A stretch of 64,000 nt of DNA. Source: Sipunculus nudus (lineage: Eukaryota; Annelida; Sipuncula; Golfingiida; Sipunculidae). A model generated the notes under the pieces. It searched no databases. It saw nothing but the letters and a program-made list of their open reading frames with translations, and had not been told where the DNA came from. Positions 10,918-23,430 of this stretch are shown in pieces (position 1 is the first letter of the stretch; every line of letters begins with the position of its first letter). Position numbers and translations under genes: made by a program. The DNA is taken from contig CM049319.1 of assembly GCA_026874595.1 (NCBI GenBank), positions 41,331,973 through 41,395,972 of the forward strand. The letters run 5' to 3'.

Positions 10918-12840
10918 CACATTCTATGATTATTAACATATAACACATATGTTTACCTGTACAGGTAAGTAAAGGTAAATTATTTTTTTTTCTGAATATG
11001 TTAGCTAACACCTTGTTCATTATTATAGTTACTATAAATTAATACCTTCTCCATTTATGGACTGTATAATTCATTTTGATATAAGAACAGGTGCTTTTAA
11101 TACAGTAATTAAGTTACCTATGTGAATAGTACCTTTGTTCTTCAACTGATCTAATTACCTGTGGCAGTGACAAAATCATGCTGAAAAGTGGCTGAGAAGA
11201 ATATGGATAAACAAGTGTCATCTGTGTAAAACCATAATATTTTGATTTTTTAGACATTTAAAACATAAATCGATAATTTTGGTTATGGTTACACATAAAA
11301 ACATATTCACCTGTACAGGTGAGTTCAGGTAAATACAGGTAAATTATTTTTTAATGAAGTATATATTTTATACATGTTATAATTAAGGGAGAAAAAAAAA
11401 CATACAACTTAAATTTGAGTGTAAAATTTATGAATTACAGGTACTAACTGCACTATTTATTGGGTTACCTGAAATGATACCTTGGGTTCCTGTGTATGGC
11501 CCTGGCACTGGGGGTGAACATGGGCTTGGCAGTGAATGTGTTAAACAGATTTAATTACCTTTGTAAGTACAGAATATAAAGACAACTTTTCATTTTAAAA
11601 GTGGAGAGGAAATTTTTGAAGGAGTCAAAACAATATGCAGAAGCTATCTTTTAATTAACTGCACAGCCACGAGACATGTGGATTTCAATTTTGCCAATTT
11701 CTACCTGTAAAAAATTAATCACCTGCACAGGTAAGATCAGGTAAATAAAGGTAAATTCTCATTTTATTAATTTAAATTATATATAATACTTGTTATAAGG
11801 AACATCGCAATAAAAACTATTTACTTTTGTCCAATGTGCAAAATATATAATTTATGGGTGTGAAATGCACTAATTATCTGGTTACCTGTAATATACCTTT
11901 TTATGTCAAATTAATATATTTTAACATGTGCAGGCAAAAACAAATCGCCGACAGATTTTAAAATAAAATCTAGAAAATTGTGTCTTCTCTGTTTGTTAAC
12001 ATTTCATGCAATAAAAAAATTGCTGTTTAGTTGGTCTGTCGCGTTTATCTGCACAGGTAAAAATCCAGGTGCGACAGGTAAACAGGTGTGCACTTGATTC
12101 GATCAACGATTAGCCTAAATGAACGTTGATATATCCAAATCTTTCCCATTCGAAACAGTGCAAATGTACTAAAATTTGAAATAAAAAAATCAAAACAAAT
12201 ATGTCTTACACTTTTGAAAACTCTTATTTTCTGAATTGAGGGTATCCATGCTTTTTCTTTTGAATTACCCGCCCCTCCGCGGCGGACGGTGATTGAGCGA
12301 TAATGAGTGAATTTAGCAATATGTAGCACACAAGTTACATTAACGAGGAGGTTTTGCAGACTTTAGTCGCAGAATTATCCTTTCTAGTCAATATAACGGA
12401 AAAATAAAAATAAATAAAACATTTACTGGGCAATTAAGATGCAAGACGACACGTCTGTTTGGGTCTTTTTCCTCAACGGTCCAATTCTACCGCGTCATCC
12501 CTCAGCCAGCGGTGACACACTGACGCTGCAAACTTTTCTCACCCAATCGTATCTATTTTTACATCGGCAAGGTTCACGTGACTGTTGTCATGGCCTATCA
12601 GTTTATTTCCGAAGGCCTGAGTGTCATGTTGTCATGGCTAGGGTCTGGCGTGTTTATCGTAAGAAGCATCATGAGATGCAGTGCCGACTGGCGGTCGAAT
12701 TATTCTTTTTTTTTTTTTTTGGGGGGGGGGGGGGGGGGGAGTTACCTGGAAACATCCTCTCACGTCATGCAAGAGTTACCTGGAAACATCCTCTTACGTC
12801 AGGCAATATGTATGCATTAGAATCGATTCTTTCCCGCAGG
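10915..12840. repeat. Right arm of the ~2-kb inverted repeat
   Basis: Reverse complement of 1-2038 with few differences. It abuts the Gmr1-like remnant directly: GAGCAC at 10915-10920 is shared by the arm end and the Gypsy gag sequence. A G19 run at 12721-12739 mirrors the C17 of the left arm. The outer end CTTTCCCGCAGG is followed by unrelated sequence from 12841. Confidence 0.93.
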
Positions 12841-15480
12841 GATCAGAAACAATGAGAACACTTAATTGTAGTACTAGTAGAACAATAATTTATTACATAA
12901 ATAATAAATATGCACATTAATGTAAACGAATCGTTATTAACAAGAATATAAAATAACGGAAAATCAATATTTTTTATTGTTGGAAAGGTGTTTTTAAAAT
13001 GTGCTATTGGGGATAATGCACATAATACAAAAGTTTATAAACTTGGGAAAACGATACTAAACTGTGAAGTAACACCAAAGAAACATGTTTTCACAGTACA
13101 TTTTAATGTATGTTATGTTATTAAAATATAAGGCCTACGTAAGTCCAACAATTCTTATCAAAATTATGCCTAGTTACTAGGATTTCATAGCAGTACATTC
13201 TGGTATCTTAGAGGAAAAATTGCACGTACATATCTTCATGCACTTACTTATCCAGTTCTTCAATTTGCACTTTATTTGTGACATTTAAATGAAGCATAAT
13301 TACGTCATATGAAATTAATGTAAAATGGAAATATAATATATAATTACATTTATTCAATTCAACTTCACTTGAAGAATAGTAGGAAATTTATTTTATAATT
13401 TTGAGATGCATAATTCCTTGGTTAACTAGATGTATACACGAGACCTTACTTCAAATCATCTATCTAATCTGGTAACCTCCGTATGCAACTTTGTACATTT
13501 CAGCCCTCATATAGTCAGAAATCATGCACTGCTGATATAAGTTCAGCTTCAGCAGGAAAGCATGCGGTCTTCCCAGGCTGCAAGGTGGTGATTTCACGGA
13601 GAGGCAGAGTTCCAGTTAATTATTAAACAACATGCAGCAACAATTCAATAATTGTTAAGAAGCACCTGGAATGTTCCAAAAACTTCTAATAAGTTATGAT
13701 CTCTTGGGTGTTTGTTTGTTATTTATTTTGTATTCACGAGTCCCGTCAGCTGTAGAGACGGGGACCATGACCTACACCTGGCAATTATACATGTCGTTCG
13801 GTTCCCGAACATTGTAAATGATGTCATTATCCTTTGATGATTAATGTAATAGATGCCAATTTAAAGTAGTAATTTTCACTCCGAATCCCCGTCTGGTTGG
13901 CCACATGTTGTGTGCTGTCTTTCCGCTAAAATCTTCTATGTGATAGGAAAATTTCCTTGTGCTAATAAAACTGTCAATTGAACGTGAAAATGACAAGGTC
14001 GGTGGGTAAAAATAGAAGCCGACACCCTGTGGTATTTTAGGTCTTCGAAAGGGGCAAGTTTGAGACAAAGCCATCAAACATTTTGCAATATAGATATATT
14101 TGTATACCTGCGTCTTTTAAATCTTATCTTACAGTAATGGAAAGGTACAATTAGATTTCAGTTTAATTTGTCCACCTGCATGGTTTTTCGATCGTCATTT
14201 TGAATACACCATGCACATGCATATCGAAAGTCCGAATCTTTGGTCTTTATATATTTTACTGTCACTGTCACTATATATATACGCTATAGCTTCTAATTTA
14301 AGATTAGCGAATGCATTTTATTCATTTTCTTGCATGTATCATTACTGAGACTGACTCCGCCGTATGAATTAAAGGATTATCATGACCACGACACAGTTTC
14401 CATATTTAATCCCTGGGCCATGCATGCAAGCGTTGACTGGGTTTTGAGAGCGATATCAATATAAAGCGGCGTTTATACCGGGTGCACGTACGGTACATGC
14501 GATATATATGCAGGCTGCGGTATACGTTATGTATTTTTTATGAATATAGGCGGCGAATGAACCCGATTTGAGACACTTTCATGGATGAAATATAAAAAGG
14601 AGTTATAAGTTCTGGTACGTATTAGTGATAAGATTTTATGTTTAAAAGGTACACACATTTATAACGCAGTACTATTCCTTACAACAATGAATAGCCTGTT
14701 AGGCCTATAGGCAAACGTATTAAAAAAAAAATTATTTACTTCATTTCATAATATTGCTATGTGCCATATATACTTCAATTCATAATATTGCTATGTGCCA
14801 TATATATTTAAGGATGTTTTGCAGCTCCGCCCAAAATCTGTTTCACTGGCAGTGACAACTACTGGTGCTTTTTTCAATCACTAATGAAAATTATAATACG
14901 CACATAAGCCTATACACACACACACACACACACACACACAAGCGCGCACACGTGCACGTACACATTTAGCCTATACATATACAGGAAGTACTACACATAT
15001 AAAAATTTGTAAAATCTGTTCAGTATGTGTTAAAACCGTATTAATATATATTTCTCAAGCGTGTAAGTCACTTACTGTCTTCTTTTACATATTCAAGGAT
15101 TAATAATTACATCAATATTTCATGGAGTATAAAGTTATCTTTATATTTTACACTGGAAAATTAACTCTTTCCATAAATTATCTGACTCTTTCTACTTTAA
15201 GACGGTATTAATTTTATTTTCAATCCTAAAAGCCTCTTAGGATGATTGACAGTTCATGTGCACGGCCGATTGTGCCCGATTACGATTGTACATAGAATGT
15301 TTGGCACAGAAATGATCACTAGTAAACAATCAGACGTCACATATATATACGACATGATACATGGCAGTATCTTCGATTTTTAGTTAAGAAAATATGTTAA
15401 TATTTAAAAAAAATACTCATCTTATTATATGATATCGGTTAAAAATGGTTTTCCAGTGCCAATACATGACACAGTAAGGA
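12841..15480. other. AT-rich stretch with microsatellites, no gene seen
   Basis: I find no convincing coding region. There is a (CA)n run at 14914-14940 and a 28-35-bp tandem duplication at 14745-14807 (CATAATATTGCTATGTGCCA twice). The 78-codon ORF at 13841-14077 has no recognisable family. Confidence 0.5.
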
Positions 15481-15499
15481 GGTCACGCAGAACACGTGC

Positions 15500-15590
15500 G
15501 TTGTGTATGTAAAATGGGTTTAAGCGCGCCCGTGCGGGCGCCTTTGAATTCTAGGCCCGTGACAAACCGCGCGCCCTGGCGGGCGTTATT
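15500..15590. repeat. GC-rich block with a 16-bp palindrome
   Basis: An island of CpG-rich sequence in AT-rich surroundings. It contains the perfect palindrome GCGCCCG-TG-CGGGCGC (15526-15541) and a second, similar block GCGCGCCCTGGCGGGCG (15571-15587), so it looks like two diverged units of one short repeat. Function unknown. Confidence 0.5.
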
Positions 15591-16091
15591 GGAGTTTAAA
15601 GCCTTTAACCAGGTGTACATCAGATGAAGGCTCCACAGAAAAAAAAAATTATGACCCTTCATGTCATATGTTACTATATTAAAACAATTCATCCCTAGGA
15701 ATGGACTCTGTAGCTGCCATATTTTAGTAAAACAAAAACAAATTTGTTATCAATATCGTTACAGCTTTATAACAGTACTTTGTTGTTTCACAAAGTGCTG
15801 TATTTACAAAGAAAGTCAATATTTTCATTATATGCTTGGAAGCTTTTATAACATTAGAATTATCATAAACCATATAAAGCTGAAAGATTTTCTCTATAAA
15901 ACATTTTTTTCTAAATTGATGTGCTTATCAGTGTTAAATAAATCCTTGAGTGTTTAAATTATTTATTGTAAATGCTGCATACTGCGTTGTTTAAATTGTG
16001 ATTACAATTTAGTTATGGAATTGCTACACATAAAATCCTAGTCTGTTTCATTCCCTCAAATCTGTATATATTAATTTTAATATCTCTGCTC

Positions 16092-16388
16092 AGTTTAGTT
16101 GTGGTAGCTCCAGACTTTTCTGTACCTTTTAAGTTAGCTGTAGATGTTAGTGATACTGCTGCTGGTGCTGTTTTGTTAAAAGAAGGCAATGATGGCATAG
16201 ATCATCCAATTTGTTATTTCTCAAGAAAGTTTAATGCCGACCAGAAAAACTACTCCACTATCGAAAAAGAATGATTTGCTTTGATTTTTGCGTTGAAACA
16301 TTTTGAAGTTTATGTTACTTCATCTGTCAGGCCTATCATTGTCTTTAGTGATCATAATCCCCTCACGTTTATGAACAAGTTTATGTAA
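16092..16388 (+). pseudogene. Gypsy RNase H fragment with in-frame stop
   Basis: The frame reads APDFSVPFKLAVDVSD, AGAVLLKE, CYFSRKFN and YSTIEKE, then TGA at 16272-16274, then FALIFALKHFEVYV and DHNPLTF. These are the RT-connected RNase H blocks of Gypsy Pol, with first catalytic Asp in AVDVSD, Glu in IEKE and Asp in SDHNP. It ends at TAA 16386-16388, about 40 residues early. An LTR follows after 84 bp, so the C-terminal part was deleted or lost. The style matches Gmr1-like elements. Confidence 0.8.
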
Positions 16389-16472
16389 TGTTGTAAATAA
16401 GATGGTTTTGAAATGTTGTAATAATTTAGTGATTTGAGAAAACTTTCTTTTTTCTTACAGGAGGGGGGAGGG

Positions 16473-17092
16473 TGTTACAGGTGCCCTTTTTATTGTGTGC
16501 AGCGGTCTTACAGATGATTGTTTTATTGTGCACACGAATGTTCCATGTGTTGTTGGCATTTTGTTTGTGTGCCACGCGTAGCTCGTGTTGTAGCGGTCTC
16601 GCCGGTCCGGATGTTGCAGGCTCGGTTTAATCCGCTTTGGTTTAACCCTAGAGACACAGCGTTCTTTGTTCTGGTATGTTCTTTGAACGTTGTGTACTGT
16701 GTTAGATTCTTAAGAATGTTCGAGCAATGGAAGGTTCTCGGCTGGAGGTGAAAAGTTATAAATAGGGGGCCGTGTTTTAGAGCCAGGAGAGAGGGGAGAG
16801 AATATTCCAGCGGACACAGTTTGTTGGACATGTTCGGATAAATGCGGCAATTATAGATTTTCTTCTGGATTTTGTGACGAATCTTATTTGGTCTTCAGTT
16901 TACTTTCTGGATTGTTACAAGAGCTTTACATTGGACTGTTATTCTCCGAGAAAATTTGTGTGAACTTTTCATCCGGCATATACATTTGAAAGGACTTATG
17001 GCTGTGACAGAATTAAAGAAGAATAAATTATAGTTATTTGTTAACAAATAAACACTTCTTTATTATTTATTTAAACGCTGCTTAGCGTTACA
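16473..17092 (+). repeat. LTR, 620 bp (3' LTR of the Gypsy fragment)
   Basis: It begins TGTTACAGG and ends GCGTTACA, so it has TG...CA ends. A purine run (AGGAGGGGGGAGGG, 16459-16472) sits right before it, as a polypurine tract should. Inside are a TATA box (TATAAATA at 16757-16764), GGGAGAG-rich leader sequence and AATAAA signals near 17023 and 17046. A diverged start of the same kind (TGTTACAGGTGC) is seen on the minus strand at 24948-24937. No second LTR was found, so the exact ends are inferred. Confidence 0.7.
16755..16770 (+). promoter_or_regulatory. TATA box inside the LTR
   Basis: GTTATAAATAGGGGGC, a TATAAATA core about 280 bp into the LTR with a GC-rich flank. It would start transcription near 16790, if functional. 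Confidence 0.5.
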
Positions 17093-17256
17093 GAATCTGA
17101 TTTTTTTTTATCTCCATGACAAAGTTTATGTTAATCACCCATACGTGATCTGTCGATATTAGGTTCCGTAACACATTTCATAACCACAACTAAAATTAAA
17201 CTTACGTTGGGTTAAATAAGCGTTGCTGTGTAACATCCAATGCTGTGACTAAATAT

Positions 17257-17571
17257 TCACACATCTAGCTGTTTAGCATGATTTGATAACAAAAATACAA
17301 TTTTTTCCTGCACAGCCATGTTATTGAAGTCATTATTCTTGGGGCAAACACTATATAGTAAAATTCGAGGCACATTATATAATGGACACTGGCATTCAAA
17401 ATGAATCTCATCTTGGACCTCGCTGTTATTATAAAATTGACAAATTCTTTCGTTAGCTTTAAGCTTTCGTAATTTACCAGTGGTAGAATCATAAATGTTA
17501 TTAAAGCGACCAGTTTCTACTCTTAAATGAGCAATCAAAGACCTTTTCAGCCAAGAAAGATACATTTTCAA
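17257..17571 (-). pseudogene. C-terminal fragment of a LINE ORF2
   Basis: The 104-codon frame has LKRSLIAHLRVETGRF followed by a cysteine/histidine pattern: ICQFYNNSEVQDEIHFECQCPLY. An R-phi-phi-A-phi-R segment followed by C-x(n)-DE-HF-x-C-P-x-Y is typical of the tail of several invertebrate LINE ORF2 proteins, where the expected second cysteine is replaced here. The upstream RT is absent. The tail resembles that of the LINE ending at 64000. Confidence 0.65.
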
Positions 17572-19079
17572 ATATGTTTTGTTTATATGTTTTAATCATT
17601 AAAAAGTCCTTCGCTTTGGCTTATTATTAACATCTGAAATCCATTTTTCCTTTAAAAAAAAAAACACTTATTTTTCCTTTGCTTAATTAACTGAACAGTT
17701 CTCTTTATTTTCGAAAATTGTTACCATATTTATATTATAAAGTATTTTTTTAGTTACAAACTCGACCACCAGGTGGCTTTACTGCTCAACCCTGCAGATT
17801 CATGACATTTCTGGCCAGTTTCAATCCTACCTTTTAAGCTTAAAATACTTAAATTTATGTACATCATTTAAATCGTCAATACTAAATTGTCAATGTTAAA
17901 TTTACAAATGTGAAAATGGAAATGGATTATGAAAATTGTTTGTAGAATTGTAAAATATTATTGTTATATTAATTGAATTTGAGCCTATAGCCACCAATAC
18001 TGCGATAGATACTTGATTTTATATTTATATATATTTAAATTATATATATGTGTGGGTATAGCTTTTTAATTGATATTTTTTCATATTGTAATAATGGAAA
18101 TTTGTTCATATCATTTGTAAAATCATTAATTATTAAAGTTAATATATAAAACTTCAAACACAAATTGTATACTATTTTATTAGACACATTATTAATAAAA
18201 ATAGTACATACAGTGTTATTGGAATGCTCATGATATTTATGCAGTTATACATAAATACTTGATGAATATAGGTCATATTTACACAGTATCAATCAAATAT
18301 GCCTAATTGAACTGTGACAACTGTTACCAAAAATGATAATTTTCTATAGAGAAAATGAAATATGTTTCATTAAGACACTGCTGGATGGGCAGTTACATAA
18401 TGCCCCCCTCTCACTCTAACTCGTGGACGCTAACATGCAGGTTTACATTTGTCATTTTCTATTAGTCTCAGTTGAATTTCTCACATATGCCACGTATATA
18501 TTACAGAGAACCAAAACAATTTCTCCTGTATATAGTATTAGTGTTATAATAGATGTCTAGCCCCTTGTATGAAATAACATATATGACATATGCCAAAATA
18601 ATGATATATAATTATTATGTGATTTAAATGTACATTTCCATAATAGGAATGTATAATTAATTGAAAAGGTGATTACAACATATATCATAATAAAACTGTT
18701 CATATAATGAAGCTTATTACCTAAATATTACTTATAAATAGAGAAGTATACTTCATGAATAAAAGAAAGCTTCAAGCTTTGAAATAATGGAAATGTATAG
18801 AGGTACAGAATTTTTACATATTATATTCCCATAATAGTTTCCATACATATATTTCTTAACCTATCTTAGTTTACAAGTATCAGTAATGGTTTCAACATGA
18901 GGTGGTTTTAAACCTCCACTTTTAGTCTCCAATCACGTTTTAATTTCCCTCTCTTTCCTCTCCATATAAAGTTAAATATAATTGTATTTCAATTCTGTAT
19001 AACTGTTTTTTGAATACACAAACATGAGAAACAATACTAAAGTTGGGATATTAGAAATGATTTAACAATTTGAATTCTA
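17572..19079. other. AT-rich stretch, no gene seen
   Basis: No coding similarity or element ends. Many short ATATAT tracts. It borders the 3' side of the L1/Tx1-like LINE, and part could be LINE tail or 3' UTR. Confidence 0.4.
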
Positions 19080-19099
19080 CCTATCATTGTCAGATTACG

Positions 19100-20592
19100 G
19101 CATTTCCAGCTGTTAACAAGCTTGCTAATTTTGTCGATTTTATCATGAAAATTTAGTTTTTCTGCTTTTTCGTTACTGTATGAAATTGAAATACCAAGAA
19201 TAGTAAGTGTGTCACCTGGCCATTTAATACCAAATGATGTATCTTCATTTTTTTTCTAAACCTAGCCAAAGCCCTTCTTTTTTCCATTTTTATTTGCAGA
19301 CCAGAGAAATGACCAAATAATTTAATTTCTTTAAATAAACAGGAGGCAGATTTTTTATCTTTGATAGTTGCTGTAACATCATCAGCATAGCACAACATTT
19401 TAATATGGTTATTTTATATTTGTATACCCACAATACCATCATTTTGCTCTATTTTGGTTGCCAATGCTTCTAGTGATAGGATAAATAAATAAGTGATAAA
19501 GGGTCACCCTGTCGGACACCGCTTTCTATCTGTATACGCTCTGAAAGATGTCCATTGTTTATTACATTAGTAAATATGTTGGTATACATCAGTTTAATTC
19601 AATTTATAAAATCTACTCCACAGTTCATTTTTTCTAATGTTTGAAACAAAGGCCCATTCCAATGAACCAAAAGCCTTATTAAAGTCGATTGCCAATAGTG
19701 TACCTAGTATATGTGTTTCCTTTGTATTGGTAATAAATCTGATAGAAATCTTGTAACATCATGAATGTCTCGACCTTTGATGAAACCAGTCTGGATATTA
19801 TTTATGGTAAATACTGTATAAATCTATTTGAAAGTGCTTTTGACAGAATTTTATAATCCGTATTTAAAAGAGAAACTGGCCTCCAGTTTTCTACCTTAAA
19901 TCGATCTTTTCCTTTATCTAATAGAGTTATTATGGCTTGTCTTTGTACAGCAGACATTTCTCCCTGCTTTTTTGAAAAGTTAAAGCTGTCAATTATATAA
20001 TTACCAAAGATGTGCCAATTTTTTTTGTAAAATTCAACAGGTATTTCATCACTCCCTGGGCTTTTGTTTGATTTCATATTATTTAGAGCTTTTAAACATT
20101 CTTCAGATGTAAGTGGACCTTCACAAGATAATTTTTCATCTTCCGACAGCATTGAAATTTTAAATAATATTTAATTTCACCTGGTGTCACATTTAGATTT
20201 GAACTATATAGTTTTGTATAAAATTTTCTTTGAATATCCAATATTTGCTTAGGATCTGTCACAACATTTCCATCAAGGTCTATCAACTTATTTATATTTT
20301 TCTTTGGCTGGTTCCGTTTTTCAAGGTTTAGGAAATATTTATTACTTCTCTCACCTTGCTCGTACCATCTGACTTTTGACCTAATAATAACCCCTTCTTT
20401 TTTATCATGTTCTATCTTTTCTAATTCAATTTTTATCTGGTTATTGGATTGTCTCAACTGTTCCTTTTCATTTTCATTGGTTTCAGCCTCTAATTTTTCT
20501 TCATTGAATTTTAGTTCCTCAAATAACTCTTTTTCCCGTTGTGCTGTATTCTTTTTATTTTTCTTTCCAAAGGCAACACAATATTCTTTCAT
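19100..20592 (-). pseudogene. LINE ORF2 linker and reverse transcriptase, broken
   Basis: The first frame (20592-20092) is a Lys/Glu-rich linker with VRWYEQGERSNKYFLNLEK, a hallmark of L1/Tx1 ORF2. The next (20152-19802) has LKALNNMKSNKSPGSDEIP, VEFYK and WRPVSLLNTDYKILSK, the first RT blocks. The 19800-19400 region keeps SGVRQGDPLS in a broken frame, and 19398-19153 holds the active site MLCYADDV. At least three breaks. The clade call rests on these motifs. Confidence 0.8.
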
Positions 20593-21480
20593 CTTATATT
20601 AAATGTATGCCCATTTTGTTTGGGCATTTGTTATACATTCACTTTCATTTTGCCATACTTCATTTTGTCTAATTAAATGTATTATAAAACACTGTCATCT
20701 AAATAAGAAGTATTCATTTTCCAGTAACCTTTACCTTTACTTTCTTGCTTCATTTCTATTTTAAGTTTAACTGGACTGTGATCAGAATGATAGGCTGCCT
20801 CTATACAAATATCATCCACATAATCATATAGTGAGTTGGATATCAACCAGTAGTCCAACCTTCAACGGGTAACTGGATTATTTCTTCTCCATGTATATCT
20901 TTGTTTGTTTGGATATCTCCTCCTCCATACATCAGTTATATCAAATGTTTCACATATACAGTTTAAAATGTTTCTGACTTGGTTTTTATTATCGTGTCAA
21001 TTGCCTATTTTATCTAATATATTATCAAGAACCACGTTAGAATTCCCACCCAGTATAATATTACTTCTCCCTTGTTGGTTTTGCTCCATTTTCTCTATTA
21101 GAGTCCTAAAAATATTTTTTGTTCATTTAGGCTATTCGGTGCATATATATTGATCAACAGATATTTTCAATCATACAATTTAACATAAGCAATCTGCCAT
21201 TTTCATATTCATGAATTTCCTTTACCTGAATATCCAATTCATTACAAATTAAAATAGCCACACCACGACTTTTATTATTCCCATGACTATAATATATCTT
21301 TGCACCCCATTCATTCTTCCAAAGCGCTTCATTCTGTTCACTGTTATAAGTTTCTTGAAGAAAAGTTATGTCTGTTTTCTCCTTATGCAGTAATCTAAAT
21401 AATGATCTTCTTTTTCTGGTTTTATTAAGTCCGCGAATGTTTTAATATTTAAATTACAGCTGCAACTATTGAACATTTCA
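20593..21480 (-). pseudogene. LINE ORF2 endonuclease region, broken
   Basis: Translation in shifting minus-strand frames shows the blocks of the APE-type endonuclease: an N-terminal LNIKTFADL-like start near 21440, a FLQETY-type block near 21370 where the catalytic Glu would lie, SRGVAIL near 21260, and near 20880-20770 RRRYPNKQRYTWRR, RLDYWLIS and SDHSPVKL, the last holding the Asp-His pair of the active site. Several frameshifts and stops interrupt it. It nicks target DNA in intact elements. Confidence 0.65.
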
Positions 21481-22269
21481 AGTAAATATAATATGTTTTA
21501 CCGCATACAGAGATATATCAAACATGTCAGAGACTCATCAGTGCATTAAGGTTACCAGGACAGTAAAATACCTGCAGGGCAAACACATTTTCCCCCTGCA
21601 TTGGCCTTGGCACAAGAAACACACATTGACCATTTAGAGGACACATAAGAGGCTTACCAAAAGCTTTAGTTTCCTCTGTTATTGAGTTGACCTATTTTAA
21701 GCTTCCCCCAACAAATACCACTACTACGGTCCTGCAATGCAATGTTGTGAAACCGCAAATCCATCCAGGCACACTTTCTTTTCATACCATCCTTTGCAAA
21801 ATAATTTAGTGCAAGTGTACCTTGGAAAACATCTATACTTAAACTCAAAATTCACAGTTAATTCCATGTGATACCAGGATATCTTTGAAAGTAACATAAG
21901 TACATATAAAAAAAGTTTTATGATATTTAGTATAGTAAATTAACATTTAAACATGTAACCATAATTGAGTAATTATTAATTGCATTTAAAATCCAGTATC
22001 CAAAAGGCAAGACAATATTGTATTAAAATGGTTCACTTAGGTTCAGCTATGACATAAAATTTGTGTATATTATATTACAGCCAAAATATAAACCACAGGG
22101 TATAATACTGTAAAGAAACTTAATACAATTGAAATACATATACAGGGTACACTCAATATGTACCATAGATCCTCCATAAGACAGTAGCATGAATTGATAT
22201 AGTTAATGTGCATCTTAGTTCAACACACTAATGAAAATACTTATTTTAAAAGAACATAACAAGTAGACT

Positions 22270-23064
22270 TTATCTTGAACAATGAAATATTCGAAATTTC
22301 ACAGAATCAGAGTTTTTTTTTAGGTTGTTCAAATGGTTGATATGCACAAGTGAACCATCCTCCGTTTTCACAATTACTTTTCCATCAGAGGTCCATGCCA
22401 GTTGAACTTTTTTGTGTTCTTTAGCTGCCAGTAACAACTTTAATCTATAATCAGTTAGATCTTCCACAATATAGAAGCCTGTTCCTTTTAGAAATTTTCT
22501 TTTTGTTATCACGTTCTGTCTACATGCGTAGCTTACAAATTTGATCAGAATTGGCCGGTCCTGTTTCCCTGTGCGTCCTACCCTGTGCATCCTGTCAATC
22601 ATCCAGTGGTCAACTTTGGCTCCAATCTTCTCGAAAATTTCCCCGACTTTATCTCTTAAATTATCATTTTCGTCCTCTTGGATACCAATAATTCTTATAT
22701 TATTTCTGCGACTGTACTGTTCTAATTCTTCACAGTGGGCCCTGGCTGACTCCAAGTCTCTCTCTCGAGAGAGATATGTTCACCTCAGCTAAAGTAGCCA
22801 GCTCTCACATTCATCTTTCAGCTTTTGAAACTTATTTTCATATACACTTTCTAAATGACAAATAGCACTATTTACCTCAGTCTGCATGTTCTGTACCGGG
22901 GCCTCTGTCTGTTTAAGTGATGCATCAGTCCCTTGAATCTCAGCTCTCAGAGTTTCAATTTTACAGTCCATTTTACTTTCCATTTCAGCCAATTTGTTGT
23001 CTAAATGTTTCAAGATATTTGTTTCCATGCTCTTTAACAATATTTCCATAGTGTCTTTATCCAT
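22270..23064 (-). pseudogene. LINE ORF1 (coiled coil + RRM-like), one break
   Basis: It starts at ATG 23064. The first ~90 residues (MDKDTMEILLKSMETN...) are Leu/Glu/Lys-rich with heptad spacing, a likely coiled coil. After a break near 22760-22790, the second frame has EELEQYSRRNNIRIIGIQE and then IDRMHRVGR and RPILIKFVSY, the conserved blocks of the RRM-like domain in L1/Tx1 ORF1p, followed by a C-terminal domain. The protein binds LINE RNA as a trimer in L1. Restart in another frame shows it is not functional as read. Confidence 0.75.
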
Positions 23065-23152
23065 TTTTTCTCAATATTTGGCGTGGATTGAAATGGATTT
23101 TGGAGCTACTCCAAAACACAACCTGCCATTTGCATTGGCCTTGACCTTCTCT

Positions 23153-23430
23153 CTACAGGCTGTACTTTATCACCTGCAACATCATTGCCTAGTAGCAACT
23201 GAATTCCCTTAAAGGGTAAAGTAGTTCTTATGCCCACAGTATTATTCCCAGAAATTAAATCTGATTTTAAATGGATACTGTGAAGCGGAACTGAAGTGTG
23301 CCTGTCTGAAAACACACAATTAACAAGTGCATGTGCACAAGTAAAGGACCTATTAGAAAATGGCAAAGTGTTTGCTTACATGAGCGTCTGGCTTGAACCA
23401 GTGTCCCTCAAAATTCTAATAGGGGTAAAT
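23153..23430 (-). pseudogene. Truncated Gypsy protease, cut by LINE
   Basis: The frame MPFSNRSFTCAHALVN...LLLGNDVAGDKVQP aligns with residues downstream of the DTG site in the copy at 10227-10724. The active-site segment upstream is out of frame. The LINE 5' end begins at 23152. Confidence 0.75.

Larger units (their letters stand above)
19080..23152 (-). mobile_element. Decayed L1/Tx1-like LINE
   Basis: Minus-strand order: 5' UTR (to 23152), ORF1 (23064-22270), a non-coding gap (22269-21480), then ORF2 with endonuclease (about 21480-20600) and reverse transcriptase (20592 to about 19100). Both ORFs are broken by frameshifts. The 5' edge is sharp: from 23153 the sequence matches the Gmr1-like protease copy at 10318, so the LINE inserted into that Gypsy element. 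The 3' edge is not clear. Confidence 0.75.

Noticed and set aside
13841-14077. 78-codon ORF as a host exon
   Set aside because: No splice sites fit, no homology, and the composition is like its AT-rich surroundings.
16523-16831. 102-codon minus-strand ORF inside the LTR
   Set aside because: It lies antisense within the LTR and shows no family resemblance.
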